In this document: positions 8,723 through 17,617 of the stretch, in pieces
Layout of the letters: each line of letters opens with the position of its first letter
How positions within the stretch are numbered: position 1 is the stretch's first letter
From: Streptomyces formicae
GTDB lineage: Bacteria; Actinomycetota; Actinomycetes; Streptomycetales; Streptomycetaceae
Length of the DNA stretch: 64,000 bases
NCBI RefSeq assembly: GCF_002556545.1
Contig: NZ_CP022685.1
Span: forward strand, 7,790,001-7,854,000
Direction: 5' to 3'
Position numbers and translations under genes: made by a program
The notes under the pieces: generated by a model
What the model was told of the DNA's origin: nothing
What the model saw: the letters and a program-made list of their open reading frames with translations, nothing else
Database searches by the model: none

Positions 8723-10300
8723 ATGGCAGTGGGACAACTCCCGGATCAGGTAAGGGAGTTCGCGAAGTACATGAGGGAGCTGCTGGCGCGGCTCGATCAG
8801 GGCGCCGGCTGGTGCGGCGTGTTCTGGCAACGGGATCCGGACGGCATGCGCGCCTGTCTGGACGGCGCGGAGGTGCCTCCCTGGGACGTGGTGCAGGCGC
8901 TGCTCCACGACCTCGCGGCGGACCGGGGCGTGGCGGAGGCCGAGCGCGAGACCGGGCACGCCCGCGTCCTGCACCGCGCCTCGCTCACCGCCTACGACGC
9001 CAGGACCGGCGGCCGCGAGCTGCTCGGCGAGCGGCTCGACATGATGCTCAGGGAGCAGCGCTACGCGACCGAGCGCCAGGCCGAACTCACCCGGCAGCTG
9101 GCCGAGGCGACGGACGCCGACGAGGCGGACCGGGTCAACCTCGACCTGGCCTGGGTCCGCGACGACCACGAACGGGCCACCGCGCGCTGCGTGGAGCTCC
9201 AGGAGCGCCTGGACCGCCTGGACGCGGCGCGGCGGCCGTCCTGGGTGGACCTGAGCAGGACGGCCGGGGGCGGTTTCGGCGGGGCGGGCGCGGGGTCCGG
9301 TGCGGACGCCTTCGGCGGTCGGTCCGGCCCGTCCCGCGCGGACGGCCCCGGCGGCGCGTCCGGCATGGACGGCGCGTCCGGCCCGGATGGCTTCGGCGAC
9401 CTGCCGGGCGCTTCCGATGTGTCCGCCGCCGCTGTCGCGGACGACTTCGGGAGCCCGTTCGCCACGGCCACGGCCACCGCCACCGGTGACTTCGGCGAGC
9501 CCGAAGGCGCCGAGCACCGCGTGCCGCCGCAGGCGCCCGCCCCCGAGGCCCGCGCCCCCGAGGCCCGGTCCCGCAGGCGTGCCAGGGGTGGCGCCCGGTT
9601 CGCGGGGTTCGGGGGGAGCGGCGGCTCGTCCGATGCCCCCGCGGCCACCCCTGAGGGGAGCGCGGCGAACGCTCCCGAGGCTCCCCGCGGTGCCCGGTTC
9701 GCGCATGCGGGCCCGGAGCCGGGGCCCGTCGCGGCGCCGGACCGCGAGGGCGATTCCGGCGGCTTCGCGGACGACGACGAACGGATCACGGCCACCGCCG
9801 TGCAAGAGCTCGTGCGGCTGCGCGGCGAGGGCCGCAGCGGCGAGGCGCACGGCGTGCTCGTCGAGGCCGCGGGCTGGCCCGCGGCGCGGCTGCCCGAGCT
9901 CGCCGGTGAGCTGCACCGCGCGGGGCTCGGCGCCGACTGGGCCACCCTGCTCTGGGAGGTCGCGTCGCTGCCGCCCGACCGCCTGGTCGCCGTGGCCGAC
10001 GCGCTGGCCGGGGCGGGCCGCGCCGACGACTGCAGGAAGCTGCTGCGGCAGGGGGTCTCGCGCCCCGCGCCCGAGATGGCGGAGGCGATGCTCGGGCTGA
10101 TCGACGCGGGCCGCGAGCGTGAGGCCCGCGCGCTCCTCGACTCGTATCTGCGCGTGCGCACGCCCGAGGACGCGGCGCGCTGCGCGCACACCGATCCGGG
10201 CCGCCTCATACCCCTGCTCCTGGAGACGGCGAAGGCGGTCTCCGACGAGCACCACTGGGACCTGGTGCACGCACTGCGCGTCGCGGGGTTCAGCGCCTGA
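8723..10300 (+). CDS. Hypothetical protein with coiled coil, low-complexity middle and helical-repeat C-terminus
   Basis: A 525-aa protein of unknown function. Residues 1-~175 are helical, with a likely coiled coil around residues 110-165 (ERQAEL, LQERLDRLDAA). Residues ~180-340 are Gly/Ala/Pro/Ser-rich and disordered. Residues ~355-525 form TPR/pentatricopeptide-like helical pairs (EGRSGEAHGVLVEAAGW, AGREREARALL). The layout resembles streptomycete proteins of unknown role that carry similar C-terminal repeats. No catalytic motif is seen. A weak hairpin follows the gene. Confidence 0.72.
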   Translation: MAVGQLPDQVREFAKYMRELLARLDQGAGWCGVFWQRDPDGMRACLDGAEVPPWDVVQALLHDLAADRGVAEAERETGHARVLHRASLTAYDARTGGRELLGERLDMMLREQRYATERQAELTRQLAEATDADEADRVNLDLAWVRDDHERATARCVELQERLDRLDAARRPSWVDLSRTAGGGFGGAGAGSGADAFGGRSGPSRADGPGGASGMDGASGPDGFGDLPGASDVSAAAVADDFGSPFATATATATGDFGEPEGAEHRVPPQAPAPEARAPEARSRRRARGGARFAGFGGSGGSSDAPAATPEGSAANAPEAPRGARFAHAGPEPGPVAAPDREGDSGGFADDDERITATAVQELVRLRGEGRSGEAHGVLVEAAGWPAARLPELAGELHRAGLGADWATLLWEVASLPPDRLVAVADALAGAGRADDCRKLLRQGVSRPAPEMAEAMLGLIDAGREREARALLDSYLRVRTPEDAARCAHTDPGRLIPLLLETAKAVSDEHHWDLVHALRVAGFSA

Positions 10301-10318
10301 CCCGGTCCGTTCTCCCCA

Positions 10319-10346
10319 CCGAGCGGTCCGCTTCTCGCCCGCTCGG
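10319..10346 (+). terminator. Possible factor-independent terminator
   Basis: An 8-bp inverted repeat (CCGAGCGG ... CCGCTCGG) 18 bases after the stop of the preceding gene. There is no T-run, as is usual in Streptomyces, so terminator activity is inferred from position. Confidence 0.4.
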
Positions 10347-10492
10347 GTGCGAAACGTGATCGACTCAGCCGGTTCACGACGATGGTCTTGCTCAGCCCGT
10401 CGGCGGAGGCTTACGTTCTCCTATCTACGCATCAAGTCTACGTGCGTAGAAGCTCTCTGACGTCCTCTCAAGGGCATGTGAAGGAGCAGCTC

Positions 10493-11335
10493 ATGGTCAA
10501 CGTCGTACGCGCCGCACTGGTCCAGGCGACCTGGACGGGCGACACGGAATCGATGATCGCCAAGCACGAGGAGCACGCTCGCGAGGCGGCCCGACAGGGT
10601 GCGAAGGTCATCGGCTTCCAGGAAGTCTTCAACGCCCCCTACTTCTGCCAGGTCCAGGAACCCGAGCACTACCGCTGGGCCGAGCCCGTGCCGGACGGGC
10701 CCACCGTGACCAGGATGCGGGAACTCGCCCGCGAGACCGGCATGGTGATCGTCGTCCCCGTCTTCGAGGTCGAGCAGTCCGGCTTCTACTACAACACCGC
10801 GGCCGTGATCGACGCCGACGGCTCCTACCTCGGCAAGTACCGCAAGCACCACATCCCGCAGGTCAAGGGCTTCTGGGAGAAGTACTACTTCAAGCCGGGG
10901 AACGCGGGCTGGCCGGTCTTCGACACGGCGGTCGGCAAGGTCGGCGTCTACATCTGCTACGACCGCCACTTCCCGGAAGGCTGGCGGCAGTTGGGCCTGG
11001 GCGGCGCGCAGATCGTCTACAACCCCTCCGCCACCTCACGCGGCCTCTCCGCCTACCTGTGGCAGTTGGAACAGCCCGCGGCGGCCGTCGCCAACGAGTA
11101 CTTCGTCGCCGCGATCAACCGCGTCGGCCAGGAGGAGTACGGCGACAACGACTTCTACGGAACGTCGTACTTCGTCGACCCGCGCGGCCAGTTCGTCGGC
11201 GAGCCCGCGAGCGACAAGGCCGAGGAACTCCTCGTCAGGGACCTCGACTTCGGCCTCATCGAGGAAGTACGCCAGCAGTGGGCGTTCTACCGGGACCGCC
11301 GACCCGACGCCTACCAGGGGCTGGTGGAGCCGTGA
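10493..11335 (+). CDS. Beta-ureidopropionase / N-carbamoyl amidase (nitrilase superfamily)
   Basis: A 280-aa nitrilase-superfamily enzyme expected to hydrolyse N-carbamoyl-beta-alanine to beta-alanine, CO2 and ammonia, the last step of reductive pyrimidine breakdown. The start at 10493 follows AAGGAG. The Glu-Lys-Cys triad is visible: GFQEVF (Glu near 44), YRKHHIP (Lys near 116) and ICYDRHFPEG (Cys near 150). The gene overlaps the next start by GTGA and shares an operon with an aminotransferase and dihydropyrimidinase, which supports the substrate assignment. Confidence 0.9.
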   Translation: MVNVVRAALVQATWTGDTESMIAKHEEHAREAARQGAKVIGFQEVFNAPYFCQVQEPEHYRWAEPVPDGPTVTRMRELARETGMVIVVPVFEVEQSGFYYNTAAVIDADGSYLGKYRKHHIPQVKGFWEKYYFKPGNAGWPVFDTAVGKVGVYICYDRHFPEGWRQLGLGGAQIVYNPSATSRGLSAYLWQLEQPAAAVANEYFVAAINRVGQEEYGDNDFYGTSYFVDPRGQFVGEPASDKAEELLVRDLDFGLIEEVRQQWAFYRDRRPDAYQGLVEP

Positions 11336-12621
11336 CCGATCTGTACGACCGCCACCGGGCGGTGCTGCCCGACTGGCTCGCGCTGTACTACAGCCGTCCG
11401 CTCGAACTCACCCACGGCGAGGGCCGGCACGTCTGGGACGCCGAGGGCAACCGGTACCTCGACTTCTTCGGCGGCATCCTCTCCACCCTCACCGCGCACG
11501 CCCTGCCCGAGGTCACCAAGGCCGTCGCGGACCAGGCAGGGCGGATCATCCACACCTCGACGCTGTACCTCAACCGCCCGATGGTGGACCTCGCCGAACG
11601 GGTCGCCGCGCTCTCCGGGATCCCCGACGCCCGGGTCTTCTTCACCACGTCGGGCACCGAGGCCAACGACACCGCCCTGATGCTCGCCACCGCGTACCGG
11701 GGCTCCAACCAGGTCCTGGCGATGCGCAACAGCTACCACGGCCGCTCCTTCACGGCCGTCGGCATCACCGGCAACCGCGCCTGGTCGCCGACCAGCCTCT
11801 CGCCCCTCCAGACGCTGTACGTGCACGGGGGCGTGCGCAGCCGGGGCCCGTACGCCGCCCTGAGCGACGCCGAGTTCATCGAAGCGTGCGTCGCCGACCT
11901 GCGGGACGTGCTCGGGCAGGCGCGAGGGGGAGTGGCGGCCCTGATCGCCGAGCCCATCCAGGGCGTGGGCGGCTTCACCTCGCCGCCCGACGGTCTGTAC
12001 GCCGCGTTCCGCGAGGTCCTCGACGAGCAGGGCATCCTGTGGATCTCCGACGAGGTGCAGACCGGACTCGGGCGTACGGGCGAGCACTTCTGGGGCTGGC
12101 AGGCGCACGCCCGGAGCGGCCCGCCGGACGTCCTCACCTTCGCCAAGGGCATCGGCAACGGCATGTCGATCGGCGGCGTCGTGGCCCGCGCCGAGCTCAT
12201 GAACTGCCTCGACGCCAACTCCATCTCGACGTTCGGCGGCTCGCCGGTCACCATGGCGGCGGGCCTCGCGAACCTCACGCACCTCCTGGAACACGACCTC
12301 CAGGGCAACGCACGGCGCGTCGGCGGACTGCTCATCGAGCGGCTGCGGGCGATCTGCGCCCAACTGCCCGGCGTGCGCGAGGTGCGCGGGCGCGGCCTGA
12401 TGATCGGCATCGAGCTGGTGCGGCCGGGCACGGACGAGCCGGACCAGGATGCGGCGGCCGCCGTCCAGGAGGCGGCCCGCGACGGCGGACTGCTCATCGG
12501 CAAGGGAGGCGGCCACCACACCAGCGTGCTGCGCGTGGCGCCGCCGCTCTCGCTGACCGTCGCGGAGGCGGAGGAAGGCGCAGCCATCCTCGAACGGGCC
12601 CTGCGGAGCGTCCAGTCGTAG
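11332..12621 (+). CDS. Class III (omega) aminotransferase, probable beta-alanine/pyrimidine-pathway transaminase
   Basis: A 429-aa PLP enzyme of the acetylornithine/4-aminobutyrate aminotransferase family. The GTG at 11332 overlaps the upstream stop. Motifs: TSGTEANDTALMLA (PLP phosphate), SDEVQTGLGRTG (Asp that pairs with the pyridine N), and the Schiff-base Lys in TFAKGIGNGMSIGG. Because it sits between beta-ureidopropionase and dihydropyrimidinase, the natural substrate is likely beta-alanine or a related omega-amino acid. Family members annotated as alanine-glyoxylate transaminase 2 look similar, so the precise acceptor is uncertain. Confidence 0.85.
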   Translation: MTDLYDRHRAVLPDWLALYYSRPLELTHGEGRHVWDAEGNRYLDFFGGILSTLTAHALPEVTKAVADQAGRIIHTSTLYLNRPMVDLAERVAALSGIPDARVFFTTSGTEANDTALMLATAYRGSNQVLAMRNSYHGRSFTAVGITGNRAWSPTSLSPLQTLYVHGGVRSRGPYAALSDAEFIEACVADLRDVLGQARGGVAALIAEPIQGVGGFTSPPDGLYAAFREVLDEQGILWISDEVQTGLGRTGEHFWGWQAHARSGPPDVLTFAKGIGNGMSIGGVVARAELMNCLDANSISTFGGSPVTMAAGLANLTHLLEHDLQGNARRVGGLLIERLRAICAQLPGVREVRGRGLMIGIELVRPGTDEPDQDAAAAVQEAARDGGLLIGKGGGHHTSVLRVAPPLSLTVAEAEEGAAILERALRSVQS

Positions 12622-12649
12622 GAAGGACCTACAGGAAAGGGAGTGCCCC

Positions 12650-14044
12650 ATGAGCACCCGTACGCTGATCACCGGCGGTCTCGTCATCACGGCCGCCGAG
12701 GAGATCCACGCCGACGTCCTGATCGAGGACGGCCGCATCGCGGCGCTCGCCTCGGCGGGCACCCAGGAGTGGGGCGCGGACCGGGTCGTGGACGCCACGG
12801 GGAAGTACGTGATCCCGGGCGGCGTCGACGCCCACACGCACATGGAGTTCCCGTTCGGCGGCACCGCCTCGTCGGACACCTTCGAGACCGGCACCAGGGC
12901 GGCGGCCTGGGGCGGCACCACGACGATCATCGACTTCGCGGTGCAGGCGGTGGGGCACTCCCTGCGCGAGGGGCTCGACGCCTACTACGCCAAGGCGGAC
13001 GGCACGTGCGCGATCGACTACGGCTTCCACATGATCGTCTCGGACGTCGACGAGTCGTCGCTCAAGGAGATGGACGGCCTGGTCGGGGAGGGCGTGACGT
13101 CGTTCAAGCTCTTCACCGCCTATCCCGGCGTCTTCTACAGCGACGACGGGCAGATCCTGCGCGCGATGCAGAAGGGCGCGGCCAACGGCGCCCTGATCAT
13201 GATGCACGCGGAGAACGGCATCGCCATCGACGTCCTGGTGCGGCAGGCGCTCGCGCGCGGCGAGACGGATCCGCGCTACCACGGCGAGGTGCGCAGGGCC
13301 CTCCTGGAGGCCGAGGCGACGCACCGGGTGATCCAGCTCGCCCGGGTCGCCGAGGCGCCGCTCTACGTCGTACACGTCTCGGCGGAGGAGGCCCTCGCGG
13401 AGCTGGTGGCCGCGCGGGACAAGGGACTTCCGGTCTTCGGCGAGACCTGTCCGCAGTACCTGTTCCTGTCCACGGACAACCTCGCGGAGCCGGACTTCGA
13501 GGGCGCCAAGTACGTGTGCTCGACCCCGCTGCGCCCCAGGGAGCACCAGGCGGCGCTCTGGCGCGGGCTGCGCACCGACGACCTCCAGGTGGTCTCCACG
13601 GACCACTGCCCGTTCTGCTTCACGGGCCAAAAAGAGCTGGGCCGGGGCGACTTCTCGAAGATCCCGAACGGCATGCCGGGCGTCGAGAACCGTATGGACC
13701 TGCTCCACCAGGCCGTCGTGGACGGCCACATCACGCGCCGCCGCTGGATCGAGATCGCCTGCGCCGCCCCGGCCAGGATGTTCGGCATGTACGGCAAGAA
13801 GGGCACGATCGCACCGGGCGCGGACGCGGACGTGGTCATCTACGACCCGGCGGCCGAGCAGGTGATGTCCGCCGCGACGCACCACATGAACGTGGACTAC
13901 TCGGCGTACGAGGGGAAGCGGGTCACGGGGCGGGTCGAGACGGTGCTCTCGCGCGGCGAATTCGTCATCGACGGGCGGGAGTTCACGGGCCGGGCCGGGC
14001 ACGGGTCGTACGTCGCGCGCGGTACGACCCAGTACCCGGGCTGA
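12650..14044 (+). CDS. hydA: Dihydropyrimidinase (D-hydantoinase)
   Basis: A 464-aa zinc amidohydrolase that opens dihydrouracil/dihydrothymine or hydantoins. It follows AGGAAAGG. Key residues are visible: VDAHTHMEFPFGG (two His ligands), SFKLFTAYPG (the Lys carboxylated to bridge two metals, near residue 150), MMHAENG and VVHVSAEEA (His ligands), and STDHCPF (Asp). Length matches the family. It is the third gene of the pyrimidine-degradation operon and marks the left limit before the biosynthetic cluster. Confidence 0.94.
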   Translation: MSTRTLITGGLVITAAEEIHADVLIEDGRIAALASAGTQEWGADRVVDATGKYVIPGGVDAHTHMEFPFGGTASSDTFETGTRAAAWGGTTTIIDFAVQAVGHSLREGLDAYYAKADGTCAIDYGFHMIVSDVDESSLKEMDGLVGEGVTSFKLFTAYPGVFYSDDGQILRAMQKGAANGALIMMHAENGIAIDVLVRQALARGETDPRYHGEVRRALLEAEATHRVIQLARVAEAPLYVVHVSAEEALAELVAARDKGLPVFGETCPQYLFLSTDNLAEPDFEGAKYVCSTPLRPREHQAALWRGLRTDDLQVVSTDHCPFCFTGQKELGRGDFSKIPNGMPGVENRMDLLHQAVVDGHITRRRWIEIACAAPARMFGMYGKKGTIAPGADADVVIYDPAAEQVMSAATHHMNVDYSAYEGKRVTGRVETVLSRGEFVIDGREFTGRAGHGSYVARGTTQYPG

Positions 14045-14057
14045 CCCGGTACCCCGG

Positions 14058-15572
14058 CTAGGCCAGGAGCCCCTGCTCCCACCGCGCCGCCATGTGATTG
14101 CGGGCGGGTTTCCCGCTCGCGGTCCTGGCGATCGCGCTGCGCGTGACCTCGACGACGGACCGAGGGGCGAGTCCGAAGTCGGCCGCCACCCGGTTGGCGA
14201 TCTCGGTGGTGTCGATCTGCCGGGACCGCTCGGCCACGACGACGAGGGCGAACGACTCGTCGTACGGCAGTGCCACGCACTCGGCGACGCCCGGCAGTTC
14301 CGTCGCCACCTGCTCGACGTCGGCGGCGAAGACGTTCACGCCGCTGACGCTGATGCGGTCGCTCCTGCGGCCGCTCAGATAGAGCCTGCCGGAGCGCAGA
14401 CAGCCCACGTCGCCCGTGTCGAACCAGGTGGTGCGGTGGTCGGTGGTGCCGTCGTACCCGTTGAACAGCGTGGCGCCGCGCAGTTGTACGGCGCCCACCT
14501 GCGCCTGCGCGCACTCCTTGCCCGACTCGTCGACGATCCGCAGGTCGAGGTCGGGCATGGTGGTGCCCAGGCACGCGGTGGTGACGGGGCCTTCGGTGCG
14601 AAAGCTCGTCCCGGCGTCCGTGTAGCGGTGCGAGGTGGCCATCAGCGCGGCCTCGGCGAGGCCGTAGCAGAACACGAGCGCCGTCGGGTCGAAGCCCCAG
14701 CGGCGGGTCGCGGCCACGAAGGTGTCGACGGAGGGCTTGCGGATGGGTTCGGCCCCGCAGAAGACCGTGCGCCAGGCACCGAACAGGCTGGGGTCGAGCG
14801 ACCCCTGCTCCGCCGCCTCGCCGATCCGCGCCGCCAGGTAGCGCAGCATGAAGTCGGGGAAGGCGCTGTGCACCGACTCCGCGTCGCGGACCATGCGCAG
14901 GGCGGCCAGCGGTCTGCGCAGGAACGTGCCGGGCTCCTCGACGACCAGGTCGATGCCCTGGACGAGCGAGGTGAGCACTCCGATCAGCCCCATGTCGTGG
15001 TGGAGCGGCAGGGCGATGAGTCCGGCGTCGCCCGGCTTCATGCCCGCGACGTCGCGGATCGCCGCGATGTTGCCGAGGACGGCCCGGTGGCTGAGCGGGA
15101 TGGGCCTCGGCATGCCGGTGGAGCCGCTCGTGTACTGGATGAAGGCGAGGTCCTCCGGGCCGCCGGGGGCGGGCCCCGGCGCGTCCTGCGGGCGCAGCAC
15201 GAGCTGGAGTTCGGTCAGTCCGTGTCCTGAGACGCGGAAGCCGTGGCGCGCGTCCTGCTGCCGCATCACCGTGGCGAAGTACTGCGTGATGATCGCCCCG
15301 GGGACGTGCGGCTTGACGGAGACGGGGACCGCGCCCAGGTGGATCAGGCCGAGCAGGGCGAGCACGCCCTCCCGCGAGCTGCCGATGCGCAGCATCACGC
15401 GGTCCCCGCGGCGTACGCCCTGTGCGGCGAAGCCACCGGCCGCCGCGGCGATCTGCGCGGCGAACTCGGGGTACGTCAGGCGCTCGCGCCGGGCGGAGGT
15501 GCCGAAGGTGACGGCGGCCTCCGCCCGGTGGGCCTGCCCCGCGATGGCCTCCTGCAAGGTGGTCGCGATCAT
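14058..15572 (-). CDS. Fatty-acyl-AMP ligase-like AMP-dependent synthetase
   Basis: A 504-aa member of the ANL superfamily that should activate an acyl group as adenylate and load it on a carrier protein. Motifs: YTSGSTGMPRPI (P-loop, ~residue 148), LPLHHDMGLIG (typical of FAAL proteins), FCYGLAEAAL, WFDTGDVG and a C-terminal TASGKPARN with the catalytic Lys. The ATG at 15572 overlaps the thioesterase stop by ATGA. It is the last gene of a leftward cassette with ACP, diiron desaturase, AcpS and thioesterase, so the partner ACP is probably the one at 17340. It is shorter than the second FAAL in the window (589 aa). Confidence 0.85.
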   Translation of the reverse strand: MIATTLQEAIAGQAHRAEAAVTFGTSARRERLTYPEFAAQIAAAAGGFAAQGVRRGDRVMLRIGSSREGVLALLGLIHLGAVPVSVKPHVPGAIITQYFATVMRQQDARHGFRVSGHGLTELQLVLRPQDAPGPAPGGPEDLAFIQYTSGSTGMPRPIPLSHRAVLGNIAAIRDVAGMKPGDAGLIALPLHHDMGLIGVLTSLVQGIDLVVEEPGTFLRRPLAALRMVRDAESVHSAFPDFMLRYLAARIGEAAEQGSLDPSLFGAWRTVFCGAEPIRKPSVDTFVAATRRWGFDPTALVFCYGLAEAALMATSHRYTDAGTSFRTEGPVTTACLGTTMPDLDLRIVDESGKECAQAQVGAVQLRGATLFNGYDGTTDHRTTWFDTGDVGCLRSGRLYLSGRRSDRISVSGVNVFAADVEQVATELPGVAECVALPYDESFALVVVAERSRQIDTTEIANRVAADFGLAPRSVVEVTRSAIARTASGKPARNHMAARWEQGLLA

Positions 15573-15997
15573 CGGTCCCCCTCCGGGAGGTTGAGCAGCG
15601 CGTGGAGGTCGGCCCGCCGGATCCGCTTGGTGTCGCGGTCCACGAGCCCGAGCCTGACCCGGCCCCTGGCCACCGCGGTGCCGTCGGCCCGCTCGACGTC
15701 CTGGGCGAGCGTGAAGCTGTACGCGGTCTGCTCCACCAGGGAGGTGCGGACCACGAGGCGGCCGACGGGGTCCCAGTCGACCGCCTTGAGGTAGTCCAGC
15801 TGGAGCTGGAGCACCACGGCGACCGGCGTGCCCTCGCTCAGGTCGCCGCCGTGGGCCCGGCCCCACTCCCAGCGGCCGGTCTCCAACAGCTGGACGTACA
15901 CGCTGTTGTTGAGGTGCCCGGCCCAGTCGAAGTCGTTGGGGCGCAGGGCGACCTCGCAGGCGTGCTCCAGGCGCGGCGGTGCGGCGGTGGTGGTCAT
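15569..15997 (-). CDS. Hot-dog acyl-CoA/acyl-ACP thioesterase (4HBT type)
   Basis: A 142-aa hot-dog protein. The RPNDFDWAGHLNNSVYVQLLE segment is the 4-hydroxybenzoyl-CoA-thioesterase signature with the catalytic Asp/Asn region, then a WEWG helix. It should hydrolyse a thioester, either to release the acyl chain made by the neighbouring cassette or to edit wrongly loaded ACP. It overlaps both neighbours by 4 bases (ATGA). Confidence 0.85.
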   Translation of the reverse strand: MTTTAAPPRLEHACEVALRPNDFDWAGHLNNSVYVQLLETGRWEWGRAHGGDLSEGTPVAVVLQLQLDYLKAVDWDPVGRLVVRTSLVEQTAYSFTLAQDVERADGTAVARGRVRLGLVDRDTKRIRRADLHALLNLPEGDR

Positions 15998-16410
15998 GGC
16001 GTGTCCCTTCGGTCGCGCGCGGACCCGGCGGGTCCGTCGTCCGCGGGCCTGGCGAGGAGCACCACCACCGCGCCCGCCAGATCCCCGGTGTGGCTGATCG
16101 AGAGCTCGACATCGATCCGGTGTTCCCTGCGCCACGCGGCGAGCTCGCCGTGCAGCCGCAGCCGGGGCTGGCCCGCGGGACCGTGCACCACCTCGACCTC
16201 GGGAAAGGTGTGCGCGGGCCCGCCGCCCAGCGAGCTGAGCGCCTTCACGAACGCCTCCTTGGCCGCGAAGAGACCGGCCAGGGAGGCGTCGGGGCCGGGG
16301 CGGGAGCGGCAGTGCGCGCGCTCGCCCTCGGTGAACAGGGCGCCGCTAGCGAGCAAGTGCCGCTTCTCGCGCAGCTCCGTCACGGACTGCAGATCGAATC
16401 CGGTCGACAT
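15994..16410 (-). CDS. acpS: Holo-[acyl-carrier-protein] synthase (AcpS type)
   Basis: A 138-aa AcpS-type phosphopantetheinyl transferase that converts apo-ACP to holo-ACP. Magnesium-binding motif GFDLQSV is at residues 4-10 and the AAKEAFVKAL motif near residue 55; ISHTGDLAGAVVV is the usual C-terminal strand. The start cannot be moved downstream because the GFDL motif is needed, so this gene overlaps the upstream desaturase gene by 65 bases. Its place in a cassette with an ACP suggests a dedicated activator. A separate Sfp-type enzyme lies at 24.3-25.0 kb. Confidence 0.88.
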   Translation of the reverse strand: MSTGFDLQSVTELREKRHLLASGALFTEGERAHCRSRPGPDASLAGLFAAKEAFVKALSSLGGGPAHTFPEVEVVHGPAGQPRLRLHGELAAWRREHRIDVELSISHTGDLAGAVVVLLARPADDGPAGSARDRRDTP

Positions 16411-17320
16411 CGTTCGTCCGCAGGCTGGCGAAGTAGGCACGCTTGAGGTCCTCGTACGACTGGGTGTGGATGCCGGTCACCTCGCGGACCAGGGCGAACA
16501 CGCTGGTCAGCTTCTTCATGTGCACCGAGCCCTCGTGCAGCGCGTCGTCGCCGAGCCCGAACTCCTCCTCGGCCGTGCGGGTCCTCTCCCACCAGTTGAC
16601 GAAGCCCTCGCGCTCGGTCTGCGCGTCGCGCGCCGAGCCGAAGGTCTCGCCGCCGTCGGGCCGCACCCAGGTGTACGCCATCGAGAGGACGTCCTTGATG
16701 GGGTAGACCCCGGACTCGACGAGCGCCTTGGCGAAGGAGGCGAAGTACTGCCGGTGCTGCACCTCGTCCTTCATGATCGTGTGGAAGACGTCGCGCACCA
16801 GGCCGTCCTCGGTGGTGCGGGACTGCCAGCCGTACGAGACGCAGGCCTCGATCTCGACGCACGCCTGGAGGATGCAGACCCGGGCGTAGTTGTCGGTCGG
16901 GAAGGCGCCCCGGTGCTCGATCACCTCGTCCTCGTCGATCGGGTCGACGCCGGCCATCTCCATCAGGCGGCCGAAGGCGACCTCGTGGTGCGCCTCCTCC
17001 TCCAGCCAGTACCGCGCCGACCAGGCCGCGGCGATGTGCAGGACGTTGGCGCCGAGCGGGTTGGACTCGCGTATCTCGTTGGCGAGCTTGACGCCGTCCA
17101 CGGCGAGCCGGATGCCGGCGGGCTGGGTGGTGAGTTCGGCGCGCGAGGCGTGCCAGAGCGCGGCCTTGTCGCCCGGGGCGGGCTGCGTGAGCCTGCGGCC
17201 GTCGAAGAGGTTGTCGGTGCCCCAGCGGCGCTGCTCGTGGTAGCTCTGCTGGACGCGCAGCACATCGCTGACGGTGGCTCCCGCGCGGAGCTCCTTGACG
17301 ATGTCGGTCATGATCAGCAT
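16346..17320 (-). CDS. Ferritin-like diiron oxygenase, acyl-ACP desaturase family
   Basis: A 324-aa all-helical protein with the two ligand motifs of the acyl-ACP desaturase family: EEEAHHEVAF near residue 110 (ExxH) and MKDEVQHRQYF near 185 (ExxH), with an upstream VEIEACVSYGW helix. It should use a diiron centre, oxygen and reduced ferredoxin to desaturate or hydroxylate a carrier-bound chain. An ACP gene is immediately upstream, a thioesterase and FAAL downstream. A GGAAGG precedes the start. It is only distantly like the second diiron protein at 37665. An N-oxygenase role is possible but less likely. Confidence 0.78.
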   Translation of the reverse strand: MLIMTDIVKELRAGATVSDVLRVQQSYHEQRRWGTDNLFDGRRLTQPAPGDKAALWHASRAELTTQPAGIRLAVDGVKLANEIRESNPLGANVLHIAAAWSARYWLEEEAHHEVAFGRLMEMAGVDPIDEDEVIEHRGAFPTDNYARVCILQACVEIEACVSYGWQSRTTEDGLVRDVFHTIMKDEVQHRQYFASFAKALVESGVYPIKDVLSMAYTWVRPDGGETFGSARDAQTEREGFVNWWERTRTAEEEFGLGDDALHEGSVHMKKLTSVFALVREVTGIHTQSYEDLKRAYFASLRTNDVDRIRSAVRDGAAREAALAR

Positions 17321-17339
17321 GGGTCGGGACGCCTTCCGG

Positions 17340-17600
17340 TCAGGAGGAGGTGGTGGCGAGCTGCTTGCCGAGGGCCGACACGACGTCCTCGGCGGTGTGG
17401 TCGAGGGTCATCGTCGGCAGCTCCACGTCGTCGTCGACGCCGACGTCGGCGAGTGCGCCCGCGAACGCGTCGAGCAGGTCGATGGAGTTGATGGCGTCCG
17501 GCGAGGCGACCAGGACGGCGGAGAGCGGCCGTCCGTCGAAGACCTCCTCCTGCGGCAGGCCGAGGCGGCGTGCGACGTGGGTCCTGAGTTCGGCGAGCAT
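17340..17600 (-). CDS. Acyl carrier protein
   Basis: An 86-aa carrier protein. The phosphopantetheine Ser is read as the Ser of AINSIDLLDAF (residue ~39), a variant of the usual DSL motif, with an acidic helix II/III region after it (DVGVDDDVELP). It sits just upstream of the diiron desaturase, AcpS, thioesterase and FAAL genes and is the probable substrate carrier for that set. Confidence 0.82.
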   Translation of the reverse strand: MLAELRTHVARRLGLPQEEVFDGRPLSAVLVASPDAINSIDLLDAFAGALADVGVDDDVELPTMTLDHTAEDVVSALGKQLATTSS

Positions 17601-17617
17601 GGGTGTCTCCTTGTGGG

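Noticed and set aside
10493..14044. Pyrimidine-degradation genes as part of the biosynthetic cluster (beta-alanine supply)
   Set aside because: They form an ordinary catabolic operon, no operator motif precedes them, and no beta-alanine-using module is evident.
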